NCBI GenBank assembly: GCA_964017145.1
Contig: OZ024843.1
Span: 3,676,443-3,740,442, forward strand
Direction of reading: 5' to 3'
Source of the DNA: Agrocybe praecox
Taxonomy: Eukaryota; Basidiomycota; Agaricomycetes; Agaricales; Agrocybaceae
DNA: 64,000 nucleotides
In this document: positions 34,046 to 45,504 of the stretch, in pieces
Position numbering within the stretch: position 1 is the first letter of the stretch
How the letters are laid out: each line of letters starts with the position of its first letter
Notes under the pieces: model-generated
Databases searched by the model: none
What the model saw: only the letters and a program-made list of their open reading frames with translations
Told to the model about the DNA's origin: nothing
Made by a program: the position numbers and the translations under genes

Positions 34046-36340
34046 ATGCAGAAGAAGGTGAAGACTGGTGCACTTTTGCTCTGCGTCTTGGCTGGATTTT
34101 GGACTGTCCATCATTATACGGCAGAGACTGAGCTGCCTCTCACATCGACGATAGCGCGGGTAATCGAGGAGTTTTCATGGGAAAAGGTAAGCCTTCGTAT
34201 CACAACGACTAAGTATATGTGTACTGAAGCTGGATTTTTGCTATTCGTGTAGCTTTCTCCTTCAAAAGAACTTCAATGGACGGATTGTTTTCCAGAACGA
34301 CAATGTGCTCGGCTCATTGTGAGTGCATGTTCAAAGCCATTTGAATACATCCCTCACACAAATAATTTCTCATATATATGTACAGGTTCCCTTGAATCAT
34401 TCCGAACCAGAAGGGGCAGAGGCAGTCATCGCACTTATTCGTAAACCAGCACAAGTCTCAGCAACATCTCTTTTCTACAGAGGACCAATCCTATTCAACC
34501 CAGGAGGACCAGGTGGAAGTGGTGTGGACCTCGTACAAGGCCGTGGAGACCTCTTGAGCAAGATTGTTGGACCCTTTTTCGATGTTGTTGGATTCGATCC
34601 ACGAGGAATTTCGAGGTCGACACCCCGCGTTTCGTTCTTCAAGACGGGCGTTGAACGAGCTCTCTGGGGACAGGGTTTATCTGTCGCCAACAATACCGAC
34701 GAAGGAATCGCTCGTACTTGGGCTCGCGGACGTGTTGTTGGACAATTGGCTGAGGAGACTGACTACGGGTACTTGCGACATATCAATACCGACCAGACGG
34801 CCAGAGACATGTTGCGTATTGTCGAGGCTCATGGAATGTCTAAAATTCAGTACTGGGGATTTTCGTGAGTAAAGAATCAAAGACGTTGGGAAACCTTGAA
34901 CTAACTTTGTATCTGCAGGTACGGTTCCGTCCTAGGCGCGAGCTTCGCAGCCATGTTCCCTGACAAGATTGAACGCTTAATCATAGACGGTGTTGTGGAC
35001 TCGGAGAACTATTATGCAAGTACGTAACTATATCTTCGTGTAATTTACCATGACTGATTTAACTTGCCTGCAGCATTATGGTCTAACAATCTGCTTGATG
35101 CCGACAAGGTCCTGGAAATTTTCTTTACAGGATGTTCTGATGCTGGTCCGGAAGAATGCGATTTCTGGGCTCCAACCCCAGACGATATCCGCAATAATCT
35201 CACCTCTCTATATGAAACACTGCGATCTCAACCAATGCCCATCAAGACAGACACGGGGTATGGTCTGCTTGACTATTCAATGCTGCGATCTTTAGTTTTC
35301 AGGTCTCTTTACTCTCCTTACGCTACCTTTCGTCCTCTCGCAACAGGTCTCGCGGCCCTTGCAATGGGTGATGGAAGTTTTGTCTTTGAGAAGGCATCCA
35401 CCCCCCCGTATCAATGTTCCTGTGATCCTTCGGCAGGGTTGTTTGTCAATGTACCTGACGCACAGAGCGCTGTGTTGTGCAATGATGGTGCCGATGTACC
35501 AGGAGACCTTGAGTCCTCAAAAAAGTATTTTGAATCGTTGATCAAAGCTTCGGGTTGGGGTGAAATCTGGGCCACTATTAGACTTGGATGCGTGTACGTA
35601 TATTTTTCCGGTCATGCAATATGTTCCTTTCTGATTGTTTTCTATGACAGTGGCTGGCCAAAATTCCCCAAGGATCATTTCCAAGGTATCAATTTCTATC
35701 TGTACCCACGGATGATGTCCAAGATGAGATAACTAACTTCACACCATCCTCAAGGCCCCTTCGTGGCAAATACAAGCCATCCTATTTTGCTCGTTGGAAA
35801 CACAGCAGGTGCGATTCTGCTCCCTAGCTTGCACGACAGCTTGACGTACTTACCCTTGTAAATTCCCAGATCCTGTTACACCTCTCTGGGCGTGAGTCAT
35901 GTCTCAATTATCTCGATATTTTGGGAGCTTCAGTGAACATGCGTCTTCTTCTCAAAACACAGTGCAAAGAAAATGTCCAAAGGTTTCGAGGGGTCCGTTG
36001 TTCTGACACAGAACTCAGCAGGAGTAAGTCCTTTATGGGTTGTATCTGACATCTATCATTAATGAAGTTCATTAAAAAGCACTGTTCGATCTCGGCACCT
36101 TCCATCTGCACTCAGAAATACATTCGCGACTATCTTATCTTTGGGACCCTCCCCGAACCTGGCACCATCTGCGAACCAATCGGGACTCCATTCAAACCTA
36201 TTTCTGAACCGCTGATAATTGAAGAACAGGCCCAAAAGAAGTTCGAAGCCATTGGTGATGGCTTGACAAGAGACGAACGAGATATATTGGAGGCTGTTAC
36301 CGAGCTCAGCAAGAGCTCGGTCATACCTATGCATGTCTGA
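34046..36340 (+). CDS. Secreted alpha/beta hydrolase, tripeptidyl aminopeptidase-like
   Basis: Ten exons (34046-34186, 34253-34318, 34386-34864, 34919-35019, 35074-35593, 35651-35685, 35755-35808, 35870-35891, 35963-36023, 36080-36340) give about 579 residues in frame. A hydrophobic N-terminus (GALLLCVLAGFW) acts as signal peptide or anchor. Then the oxyanion region ILFNPGGPGGSG, DVVGFDPRGISRSTP, the nucleophile elbow GFSYG with Ser split by an intron (34863-34864/34919), catalytic Asp in DPVTPLW, and His in HCS at the start of the last exon. The C-terminal portion with YIRDYLIFGTLPEPGTIC matches the TAP-like C-terminal domain. Such enzymes release short peptides from protein N-termini outside the cell (family knowledge). 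The full triad suggests an active enzyme. Confidence 0.9.
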
Positions 36341-36716
36341 CTTGACTTTCATCTATCCTTTCATGATATTGTTAGGTTCTGGGTGAAGAATTGTGCTATC
36401 TATGTCTTTGACTCTGATTTGGTGCGTTATTCCTGTTTGCTGCGATTCTTGTACATTCTAGATACCTTGTTTAGAATCGTCGAGCTATCTCAGTTATTTG
36501 AAACGTAGTCTGGATGCCCCACGATAATGAATTGGATGAAGACTATTGAAATAACTTTTTCATAGCAGTTCTCACTGAGTGGCTACCAATGCGCAGTCTC
36601 AGTTGAATTATCCATTCCCGCAATCACCTTGGCTTCCTTTTCTTTCGTCACTCTCGCATACCCCAGGTGCTTCTATTCTCTACATCGCGACCCCAACAGA
36701 TTACTATTACTACCTG
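36341..36716. other. Spacer between convergent hydrolase genes
   Basis: 376 bases, AT-leaning, likely 3' UTRs. No feature recognised. Confidence 0.4.
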
Positions 36717-37767
36717 TTATACGTCCCGAAAAACTCGATTCGCGAAAGAAGCGATCGCTTGGATGAATTCGTTCCTGTTGTCGTAAAACATAGCATGGCT
36801 TCCGTTCTGGATCGAACACACTTCTAGATCCTTGAAATGCGGCTTCAGGGTCTGGACGAGTATATCTCCTCTTGAATGGGTATCCCGAGTTCCGTTTATG
36901 ATAAGAAGTGGAAGACCATCGCCTGCAGCCTGAAAAAGTTTTTCTGGATCTTGAACGCGTGTGAGAACCGCCTTGCACACCGCAGGATTCTGCATCATGG
37001 CAGACCCTAGCCACGACCATTTAATCTCGACTGGGACGTTGTCAGGGTCATTGAAGAGAGAAGCAATGAATTCATGCTTGGTATTGATGAACAAGGCGAC
37101 GTCGGTAGTCGTGAATAGCCCTGGTAAAGTTCCTCGGATGAAAGGAGTGCCTACTTCTCTCATAATGGGTCCGATGTACGGTAGACCACCCGCGTATACA
37201 ATCCCCGAAATAAATCCTGGCGGGAGATGGGTACATATGTCGCATCCTACAGTTGCTTTATTTTATTTTGACAGCGGTGAGTTTCCGGGAATAAACATGC
37301 CTAGCCTTTTGAACTCACATCCAAGGCTCCTAGTCAATGCAGAAATAACTCAGCCTCGTTGCAACCGACTGGAGATATGATTTACCTACCAGCCAATTAC
37401 AATTGGGGATTTCAACTCGAAGGCACCAACGACCAGTGCAAAATCGTCGGCATAGAGCTTCGAGGCATGTCCTTCGACTATATCAGGCTTTCCACTCCTT
37501 CCATGACCTCTCATGTCATACGAAACCTGTGTATGTACAAATGAGATGAACGGTTCGGCGACACAAATGTAATGAAATACACGGTCGCACCAGGTAAAAG
37601 TTTTCTAATAGCGCACTGTCTTTGAATAGGTCGTCAAAGACCAATCCGCTAAGAGCCAAGCCGTGGATAAAAACTAAACTAGGTTTGGCGCGGTTCCCGG
37701 TCGCTGTTGCGAAGATTTCGGTCCCATCGCTGGATTTCAAGACTTTCTCGATCGATGAAGCGGGCAT
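36717..37767 (-). CDS. Small alpha/beta hydrolase, possible splice-junction stop
   Basis: Minus-strand exons 37767-37591, 37526-37390, 37329-37319 and 37246-36717. Sequence order: SLVFIHGLALSG (oxyanion strand), VSYDMRGHGRSG, SPIVIGW then SLG (nucleophile elbow GWSLG, Ser in an 11-nt exon), GIVYAGGLPYIGP, LLIINGTRD (acid) and NGSHAMFYD (His), as in epoxide-hydrolase/haloperoxidase-like enzymes. With canonical sites, joining the 11-nt exon (...GGA T) to the next (GA TGC...) makes TGA exactly at the junction; all other joins are clean. Compared with relatives, the helix after SLG is also short. Either a pseudogene, an unusual intron, or a mis-called base. Substrate unknown. Confidence 0.7.
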
Positions 37768-38508
37768 CTGGTGGATTAGAAGATGCAGGGATGATTGTTT
37801 ACATTTGCAAATTTAGTATGTGTTGCTCGCTAGTGGGCAATCGACCCACAGCAAGGGAACAGGGCTCCTTGGAAGAAAACATCCTTGTTATCTTTGATTC
37901 TTGTCGCTTATCGATCTGTCGTAGGTTGACACGAGTTCATCATCCTGGTGGGATATTTTTTCCCTTTATGCGTCCTAGGCTTAGCGGTGATGAAGACATG
38001 ACCATTTATTTCCTTTTAGGGAGTTTCAAAAGGATCGCAACATTTTTAGTAACACTCCTCGACATAGACTCAACAAGTAGAAATCATACCATTCCCGGGC
38101 ACGGTTGATATAGGCGAGGACCCCGGTGAGAAATCAAATACATTTTTATACTGGGCAATTAAGATATTACCAATTTAACCTTTTGCATCTCGATCTTTCC
38201 CTGAACAGACCACCTACGAATCTACCATCTATGCTTTTCGAGTTGCCTTTCTTGTCGGTCCCATTTTATCTTCTGTACACGATGCGCAGAACTTTGTTAC
38301 AGTCGACAGGAGATCCCGCAAATCAGCTCGCACGAGGCATGCCTTGGTACTTTTCTACACTACTCTCTAACCCAGAGTGGCGCAACGACCGGAGAAAATA
38401 AATAATCCCCTCAAAATGTATAAAAAGGGGAAAGGAAAGTATCTTGGAATTCAGGTCAACAGCCTCTCAACTAATAGACTAAACTCCATAATATTCCTCT
38501 ATAACAAC
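37768..38508. other. Divergent upstream region
   Basis: About 740 bases between the alpha/beta hydrolase (-) and the methyltransferase (+). A TATA-like TGTATAAAAAG at 38416-38426 lies about 85 bases before the methyltransferase ATG. No other element was supported. Confidence 0.4.
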
Positions 38509-39523
38509 ATGACCATCACACTGCTTCCCCCTTCCTCGCGATTTGCTCACCCTCCTCCCATTCAGCATGTGGCTCGAGTATATACTTCTGACCAATACGT
38601 ACTCCCCTCTGACGAGGAGGAAAGGAAGAGGTATGTTCAGTCCGATATACTGTTCGATGTGGTGTTGATTTCGATTGCTATTGCAGATTACATTTACAGC
38701 ATCATCTCTTAAAGCGCACGTTTGAAAATCGACTGATCATGGCGCCCATAGAGCTAATCGACGGCAACGTTATTCTAGAATGTGGGACGGGCTCTGGTAA
38801 GTCTTTAATATCTTCATTCATTCTGTATCACCCGACTAAGCGCTTCCATTGTGTCTAGGTATCTGGATGTTAGATGCCGCCAAGAGGTTACCTTCGAACA
38901 TCGACATGCACGGCATCGACATCGAGTCTCGCTTGTTCCCTCTATCCCATCCTTCCAACATGAGTTTCTCAAAAGCCTCTGTTACCTCCCTTCCACATGA
39001 GTGGAGCAACGCCTTCGCCTTCGTCCACCAGCGTCTATTGGTCGCGGCTCTCCAGAAGCCAGACTGGGAACGCGCCATTTCCGAGATGCATCGCGTTCTC
39101 GCTCCCGGAGGCTGGGTGCAGCTGGATGAAGTCGGCGCCTGGAAAGCTGGTGCCACCACCGCAAAGCATCAGTCCCTCGTCCAGACACTATTCCAAGCGA
39201 AAGGATTGGTCCTCGATTGCGCCTCCTACATTCCTGCTATGCTAGCTCAAACAGGGTTTGGCAACATCCGCATCGAGGAAAGATCAATCCCTCTCGGAAA
39301 ATGGGCAGGCAATCACGGTGTCGACGGAGCTGCTAATTTTATCGGAGTTTTTCGCTCGATGAAAACACCTATCCTCAAAGCTGGCGGTCTTGGTTTCGTT
39401 TCCTCAGAACAGCAGTTTGACCGACTCTTGGATCAGGTCGAGCTCGAATGGAACCAAACACCAGGTGCTGAAATCAAGTTCTATATCTTTTGCGCCCAAA
39501 AATTGCCCTCGGCCGTCGTCTAA
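38509..39523 (+). CDS. SAM-dependent methyltransferase, LaeA/UMTA-like
   Basis: Three exons (38509-38630, 38687-38796, 38859-39523), about 298 residues, in phase. The N-part holds YVLPSDEEERKR-LHLQHHLLKRTF, the entry phrase of LaeA-like methyltransferases. Motif I is VILECGTGSGIWMLD, split by an intron after GTGS, followed by the acidic HGIDIESRLFP (motif II) and a late VLAPGGWVQLDEV (motif III/post I). These fold into a class I Rossmann methyltransferase that uses S-adenosylmethionine. LaeA relatives include a regulator of secondary metabolism and many enzymes of unknown target, so no substrate is assigned. Likely soluble. Confidence 0.85.
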
Positions 39524-39877
39524 CTTCTTCTCACATCAGTCCTGACTTTTCTCGCACCAGTAGACCTTAGACTACATATTTTCTTGATTTTAGATATACT
39601 TACCCTCCTAGATATAGACTCCACAGACTCCAGTTTTCGTAGATCATATTACCATTGTTTTCGATATCTCGATAATGCTTTGACTTGTAGTAGCTATCCT
39701 ATAGAGCATTCCCTGTTGTTCGCGTCTGTAGCTTCCCGAAAACATTTTCGCGCCCAACAATCCTCCAATGACTTGATGTACAAAATTTGCCGTCGGCAAT
39801 GTCATATACGTAACATTGACGTACATGTTCCCTGAAGTTCAGGTTGCCAACATTCTATGAGCGCTCTATAGTATATA
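39524..39877. other. Spacer 3' of methyltransferase
   Basis: 354 bases up to the MITE; AT-rich, no supported feature. Confidence 0.35.
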
Positions 39878-39901
39878 CAACCAAACCTGTCTTATCCCAT
39901 A
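39878..39901 (+). repeat. MITE left terminal inverted repeat
   Basis: Matches the reverse complement of 40430-40453 at about 21 of 24 positions. Confidence 0.78.
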
Positions 39902-40429
39902 GCTCTTGGTGGACGTCCAAAGCTATGGGTTTGTGGGGGTTATGGGATTGAACAGAGAGGCTAAAAATAACTGCAGAAGAATCGACCAAATTTATCAATT
40001 TTCTACTAATTTTGCAGAGATTGGATACCGAGAACTTCTTTCCTACATCCCTCGAGCATGTCTAAGTACAATCCTGTAGTCTTCATGCCACGCAAAAATC
40101 TATTTGATGATAGTGTTTGGGGATTTTGGCTAATTAATAATCAGGTCTACGCCAATAACGTCGGTCGTGAAGCTGAATAGCACCAAATTGACTATTTTTC
40201 GCTTCAAATATCATTTCAGGGTTGGAATCAATATCATGTAGAACGGCTGTCGTGCCCACAAAGCCACAAAACCTTCCCTAAAAGGAAATTTTACCTATGG
40301 GATTTTTCCGGAAAGACCTGTGGGTTAAGGGTTTAGACAGGATTATGGGTTATGGGTCGAAATTCTCCGCCCACCAAATCGGTGGACGCAAAAAGCTATG
40401 GGTTACTGGAGGTTATGGGTTTAGACAGT

Positions 40430-40453
40430 TATGGGATAAGACAGGTTTAACTG
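40430..40453 (-). repeat. MITE right terminal inverted repeat
   Basis: Partner of 39878-39901; flanked on the right by the TA target duplicate. Confidence 0.78.
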
Positions 40454-40455
40454 TA

Positions 40456-41307
40456 TATGAACTGCCCAATAAGCAGGGCTATTAGCGTTCATGTCAGCCA
40501 AAGAAAATATTCATCAACCACAGGCCAGAATATGTTATAATGAAGCGCCGGCGTCCTATCATCCCACAAGACACTGCGAGTAAAAGCCGGAAGCGTTATA
40601 CCCCGACTTGTGATAGTGATCACGCTCGGAAATCTAGAGTATCTATTGATAGATTGTTTATATATGTACGTACCAGTCTGCCAGATGATCGCTCAAATGT
40701 CCGTGTTTTCTTGACGGTCTGGATCAATAGTCATGATATCTATGGGGTTTAGAAATCGAGACATTATTTCTCTCCTCGTAAGAAAAATGGTGTGCCTCGC
40801 ATGCATAATAAAACGTATGATATGTATCTCTTTGATTGGCAGTGTCCGAATCAAGGAGAGATAGATGATCTGCGAAAGTGAACATTTTCATCATGAATCG
40901 ACCAGTTACAACTGTGGCGGTGTACATACCGTACCGCAAATACGTACTCCGGTGACCCATTCGACATCGCGTGGAAGTAAAAGCATCCAAAAAGGCAGTT
41001 CAATTCTATCGACATTGATCCTTTTTGTCCAATCGAATCACAGCACATCGCGTCGTCGGTGGAAAGACAATGTATGTGTGAGAATATTTACTCGTCGACC
41101 CGTATCAACAGAGAAACCCTGTTGGTCCAGGTGGCATTGGTTAATATGCTTCGCCCCTCGTGAGTTTATTATTATTTTCGTAACATACCCACATTTATTT
41201 CCCTGTGAAATCAGGCTAGATGTCAGACTAAGTCCCCCAACCCTACTTACTCTGCCCACTCACCTTGGCTTCTGGTCTTCTCTCTTTCATTTGGACGCCC
41301 TTGAAGG
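40456..41307. other. Gene-free stretch
   Basis: About 850 bases. Short frames on both strands (for example 40540-40752) have no recognisable domain. It contains the promoter of the rhodopsin-domain gene. Confidence 0.4.
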
Positions 41308-42862
41308 ATGCCATCGGCAATTAGGAACTTGACGGTGGAAGATGTGCGAAGTGAGTTTCCCTTCTTCCTCCCTACCTAGCTGGCTGCACACTGAAGGAAA
41401 TACCTTTATTACTCATCGCGCTCGTTCGGAATAGTCGTAAACATCGTGCTAACAGCAGTAGCGGTGCTGATAACATGCTTGCGCCTTACCGACCGAATGC
41501 GCTCCGCGCGCATTTGGTGGGACGATATCTGGGCGGCGTTCACAATGGTGCTACTGATCATCTTCATGGCCGCCGTAGAGGTCCACCTGCAAGACCCAGG
41601 TGAGCTATCGCTGGAGCTAGATATTAGATTGAGATGACGATAACTGACGATGTTGATAAATCATCAGCACGACACCCAGCCCAACTCAAGTTGATCATCG
41701 CTTACATGTGTCCACACTTCTTCTACGCAGTGACATGGTACGCTCCTTAGGGTCTTGAGCCCAGGAGACACCTACTAATCGATCGTCCATCTCCGCTAGG
41801 TCCGCACGCATGTCTATACTCCTAACCGTCATACGGATATCCCTGGGTACGCTGCGCAAGATCCTAGTACTGACGGGGGTCCTATTCGGCATAACTTGGG
41901 CGATTCTCTTCGCTCAAATCTGGTGGGTGTGCGAAGGGCATCCAAAATGGAAAGAAAGCCAGGCTCCTCAGTGTCCCTTAGGCCTTGACGTGGCCATAGC
42001 ACAGGTCATCAGTGAGTCTATGTCGTTTTAGCTTGGGGCGGATTCGTGCCTTCCTTCTCTCTCCCCTTCCTTCCTTCCCAGGGTGAGGGAGCTTTCGTAG
42101 GTATTTCGGGGTCAGGGATCACCCGTCCTGCCAAAACGCGTCCGAATGTTGCGTCAGACCCTTAAAATAAATCACACACATATCATTTGATATCCCAAAA
42201 ACGTGATACTCACTTACTGACACCTCGGGTTTCCCATTTCCAGCGGACGTGCTCAGCGACGCAATCCTCGTGCTGGCTCCCATACGTCTAGTCTGGCGCA
42301 TCAAACTAACACGATCCCAGAAAATCCGAGTCGTCTCCATCTTCTCCACCACACTCATCACCACCGCCATCAGCCTGAACCACGCATACTTCGTCTTAAA
42401 ATGGGGAGGTCTGCAAGAGGCGCTCGCAGCTGTGATGCAGGTATGTAAGAATAGCACGTCCACCGTCTCTAGATTCCTATCAATCATTCCGCTTCGTGAT
42501 TGTGATTTTCTTGGTTTCTCATCAATAACCTCCAACAGTGCTGTGTATGCTTGATAGTTGCGAATCTGAGCGTCATAATCGCCTTCTTCTTCAGGATCAG
42601 CACAGACGACGAGGATTTCCCGACCGTACACACGATAAGCCTGATGGGTGATACCACGCGCTCTTTCTGGTCCTGGCGCAGGAGAGGTGGAAGATCTAAA
42701 CCAACATCCACATTTATGTCCGAAAATGGCGTCGTCCGTAGACGGGCACAGTTCGAAACCTTCGAGACGAAAGAGCTCCGCGAAGGGAGTCTCGAGACAC
42801 AAGGTTATGGTTATGTTAAAAAAGGCGAAGATGGCTCCGTCGGCGCAGAGAGCACAGTGTAA
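41308..42862 (+). CDS. Rhodopsin-domain integral membrane protein (Pth11-like fold)
   Basis: Six exons (41308-41350, 41435-41599, 41668-41737, 41800-42011, 42244-42440, 42539-42862), about 336 residues, all phases matched. The start at 41308 gives a short MPSAIRNLTVEDV leader into helix 1 (IVNIVLTAVAVLITCLRL). Further landmarks: WWDDIWAAF, CPHFFYAVTWSARMSILLTVIRIS, IWWVCEGHP with the conserved W-x-C, DVLSDAILVLAPIRLVWRI, KIRVVSIFSTTLITTAIS and CCVCLIVANLSVIIAFFFR: seven helices in the order of the fungal rhodopsin-domain family. The ~80-residue C-tail is hydrophilic. Possible role in sensing at the plasma membrane; no ligand known. Intron 4 is unusually long for this window (232 nt). Confidence 0.85.
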
Positions 42863-43155
42863 TTCTAACGAATAATAGTTATTGGCATCTGAATAAATTC
42901 TTTTCTTTTCTACATTTTAGTATCAACAAGGTTTATGTTCATGAGTGAACTTACCACCTCTCGCTTTTGGAGTCATTCTTCTGGATGGACAATTCACTTG
43001 TAAGAACATTCGCCCTGAGTAGTGCGACGGGTTCGCCGCCGACAACATCAAGCCATATCAGAAAAAAAAAAGGCAGCAATTTTAGACAGGTAAACATCAA
43101 GCACGAGAAAAATATCGAAAAATGATTCCATTGACCACACCTCTACACTATGCAT

Positions 43156-44474
43156 CTATGCGACAAAAGACTTGCCCTTCTCGATGTTCTTCTTGAGCTC
43201 AGGCAAGCAAGCAGCGAGGAGCTCTTGCTCCTCAGCTGACAGAGGGCCAAGCTCATGGATCTTCTCAACACCATCAAGCTGCAAGACAGACATTCAGGAA
43301 CCTTGCGGCGATAGGAAAAGCTGGAATCACTTACGCCAAGCTCGACGTTTGTAGAGAAGAAATCAATACCCTGGTCGGCAAACAAAGGGCTCTTGACGAA
43401 AGTAGGTGTAACGACACCCTTCTCACCGTTCAAACCCCGGAGGAGGGAGTTGGTGAACTTGGCTCCAGCGTAGGCCATGGAAAGGGTAGCGCTTCCGGCA
43501 CCGTCCTTGGCCTTGACGACTTCGTCACCACCGAATTGGATGCGGTGCACGAGCGCCTTGTAGGCTTCACCAGTAACACCCTTTCCGAAAGAGGTTTGGG
43601 AAAGGAGAGGAACGATAGTGGGTCCACTGTGTCCACCAACAACTGTGACAGCAGTCTGGCTAGGGGTGGCACCGGTCACAGAGGACAGGAAACGTGCGGC
43701 ACGGACAACATCGAGAGTGGTGATACCGAACAAATGGCGCGGGTTGAAGACACCGGCCTTTTCGAGGGTGGCAGCAACGATAGGAACGGTAGAGTTGACG
43801 GGGTTGGAGATGACAAGAATGTGAGCGTCAGGAGAAACGCGAGCTACAGCAGCAGCAAGGTCGCGGACAATGGAGGCATTAGTCTGGAAATCAAACAAAG
43901 AATTAGCCCCTGTAACATAAGTGTAGAAAGGACTTCTATACGCACGTTGAAGAGATCGTCACGGGTCATCTGTTTACATGTCAGTAAATGCAAAATGATG
44001 TAGGTCTTTAGAGTTCGGACTTACGCCAGGCTAAGGAACGGAACGGAAAGTTAGCTAATTGCATAGTTATGAATGACAAAAGAACAAACCTTTCTGGGGA
44101 CACCGGCTGGGATAACAACAACCTTGACTCCCTCGAGAGCTTGGTCAAGCTGGTCAGCAGCGAAACCCTTGACCTACACGTCATAAAAGGTAGAACAATT
44201 AGTTCTTGGTTTAATAATTAAAACAAATACAAAGAACACGCACTTCGCTGGCAGAATCAATGTGGCTAACATCGGCAGCAACACCTGGAGCGCCACGGAT
44301 ATCGTACAAGTTTAAGGATGTGACGAGAGGGTCACTTTTGAGGAGCAGGGAGAGAGGTTGGCCAATTCCTCCTCCGGCACCGAGGACAGCGACCTTGGTT
44401 TGGCGCTGAGCTGAGGCCGAGAAATATCTCGCGGACGATGAAGTAAGAGCACGGGCAACTGAGCGAGAGAACAT
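43156..44474 (-). CDS. MDH1: Malate dehydrogenase, mitochondrial
   Basis: Minus-strand exons 44474-44244, 44173-44090, 44030-44025, 43969-43946, 43883-43335 and 43278-43156 give about 338 residues. The Arg/Ser/Ala-rich first 27 residues ([20 protein letters not shown]) are a mitochondrial presequence. Then [19 protein letters not shown] (NAD-binding), [31 protein letters not shown] (mobile substrate loop with Arg residues), [24 protein letters not shown], and [15 protein letters not shown] with catalytic His. Length and motifs fit the family exactly. It interconverts malate and oxaloacetate in the TCA cycle. The third exon is only 6 nt (Pro-Gly of RKPGM). Highly expressed housekeeping gene, consistent with its GC-rich codons. 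Confidence 0.97.
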
Positions 44475-45504
44475 TTTGTAGATGGTGATGGTCGAAGTTC
44501 AAGAGAAATCCTTCAACGCGAGTGTTGAGAACGTATAATAATATTTCCGTTCGATCACGAGTTTCCCCAGGCTTCGGGTAACCTCGGACGACGTCAGTCT
44601 GATCTCCGGGTTGAGCTTGAGGCCTGAGGTCTGAAAGTCCAATTACAGTCTGCGCACTCGTTGTTAAAGCAAATATTTCTATCATACTTTTCAAGGTCAA
44701 ACAGCGTTTCTTTTGAATGGCAGACAACGGGAGCAGAAGTTATTTTACTTTCACAGCGGAGATTCATTATTTATTTCTCCGCCCCTGTCTGAGAATTTCG
44801 GCAGCTTCAGCTTTATGCGGGCAGGACGGCATCGTCCGTCTGCACCCGAATTTAGCGAACTTGGAATGCTTTTCATTTCTCAACTAATTTTCCCGTATCG
44901 TGAATCCGTCTGACGGCTACTTATAATATTGACCTGGTGCAAGCCGACTGAACGCCTACACACACTTTTTTGCATCTCAAAACACCAGGATGACTAAACT
45001 GGACTGCGCAACATGTCTCTTACCCCACAACTGCATGATTGATGATGCATGATGATCCTTCATTAATCTATGCTTGTTAATTTCATAATTTAGAAGCCGT
45101 TCAGACAGAATGCCCCAAAGACGCGTATGTCATCGCCGTTTGTGTTTCTCTTGGCTTATCGGGCTTTTTTGTACGCAATTTACTTGGTTGAAGCTTTTCA
45201 GAGCATTATCTGTGCAAATGACAAATTCTGAAGTGCAATCTTATTCTGATAAAGGTACTTTTTGGGGTCAATCAACTGGAGAGTACAGTATGATAGCCAT
45301 CGCCTGGTGTGGGAAACACGGGAAGCGACCTGTCAACATTGTCAATCCTGTAACCTCGGCTTTCGCATTCGCATTGCTAGGGAATACATTCAAATTTCAA
45401 TGTCAGCAGATGTACGTTTGTGGGCCGAGCCTAAATATCTCATTATCATGGCCAGATATATATATACTCAAATCCACACACTGTTCAGAACGCTAAATTC
45501 CACG
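44475..45504. other. Divergent upstream region of MDH and second P450
   Basis: About 1 kb. Open frames here (44332-44727 minus, 45110-45496 plus) lack domains and overlap likely promoter sequence; I do not annotate them. Confidence 0.4.

Larger units (their letters stand above)
39878..40453. mobile_element. MITE-like non-autonomous DNA transposon, about 576 bp
   Basis: The left end reads CAACCAAACCTGTCTTATCC and continues CATA; the right end, read inward on the minus strand, is CAGTTAAACCTGTCTTATCC and continues CATA. This is a ~24-bp terminal inverted repeat with three mismatches near the tip. A TA dinucleotide flanks both ends (39876-39877, 40454-40455), as for Tc1/mariner insertions. Subterminal sequence is full of TTATGGG/CTATGGG words and holds a further inverted TGGTGGACG/CGTCCACC-type pair. 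There is no coding capacity, so it must have been moved by a transposase elsewhere. Confidence 0.8.

Noticed and set aside
45110..45496. 128-codon frame upstream of the second P450
   Set aside because: No domain, poor codon pattern, overlaps the promoter region of the P450.
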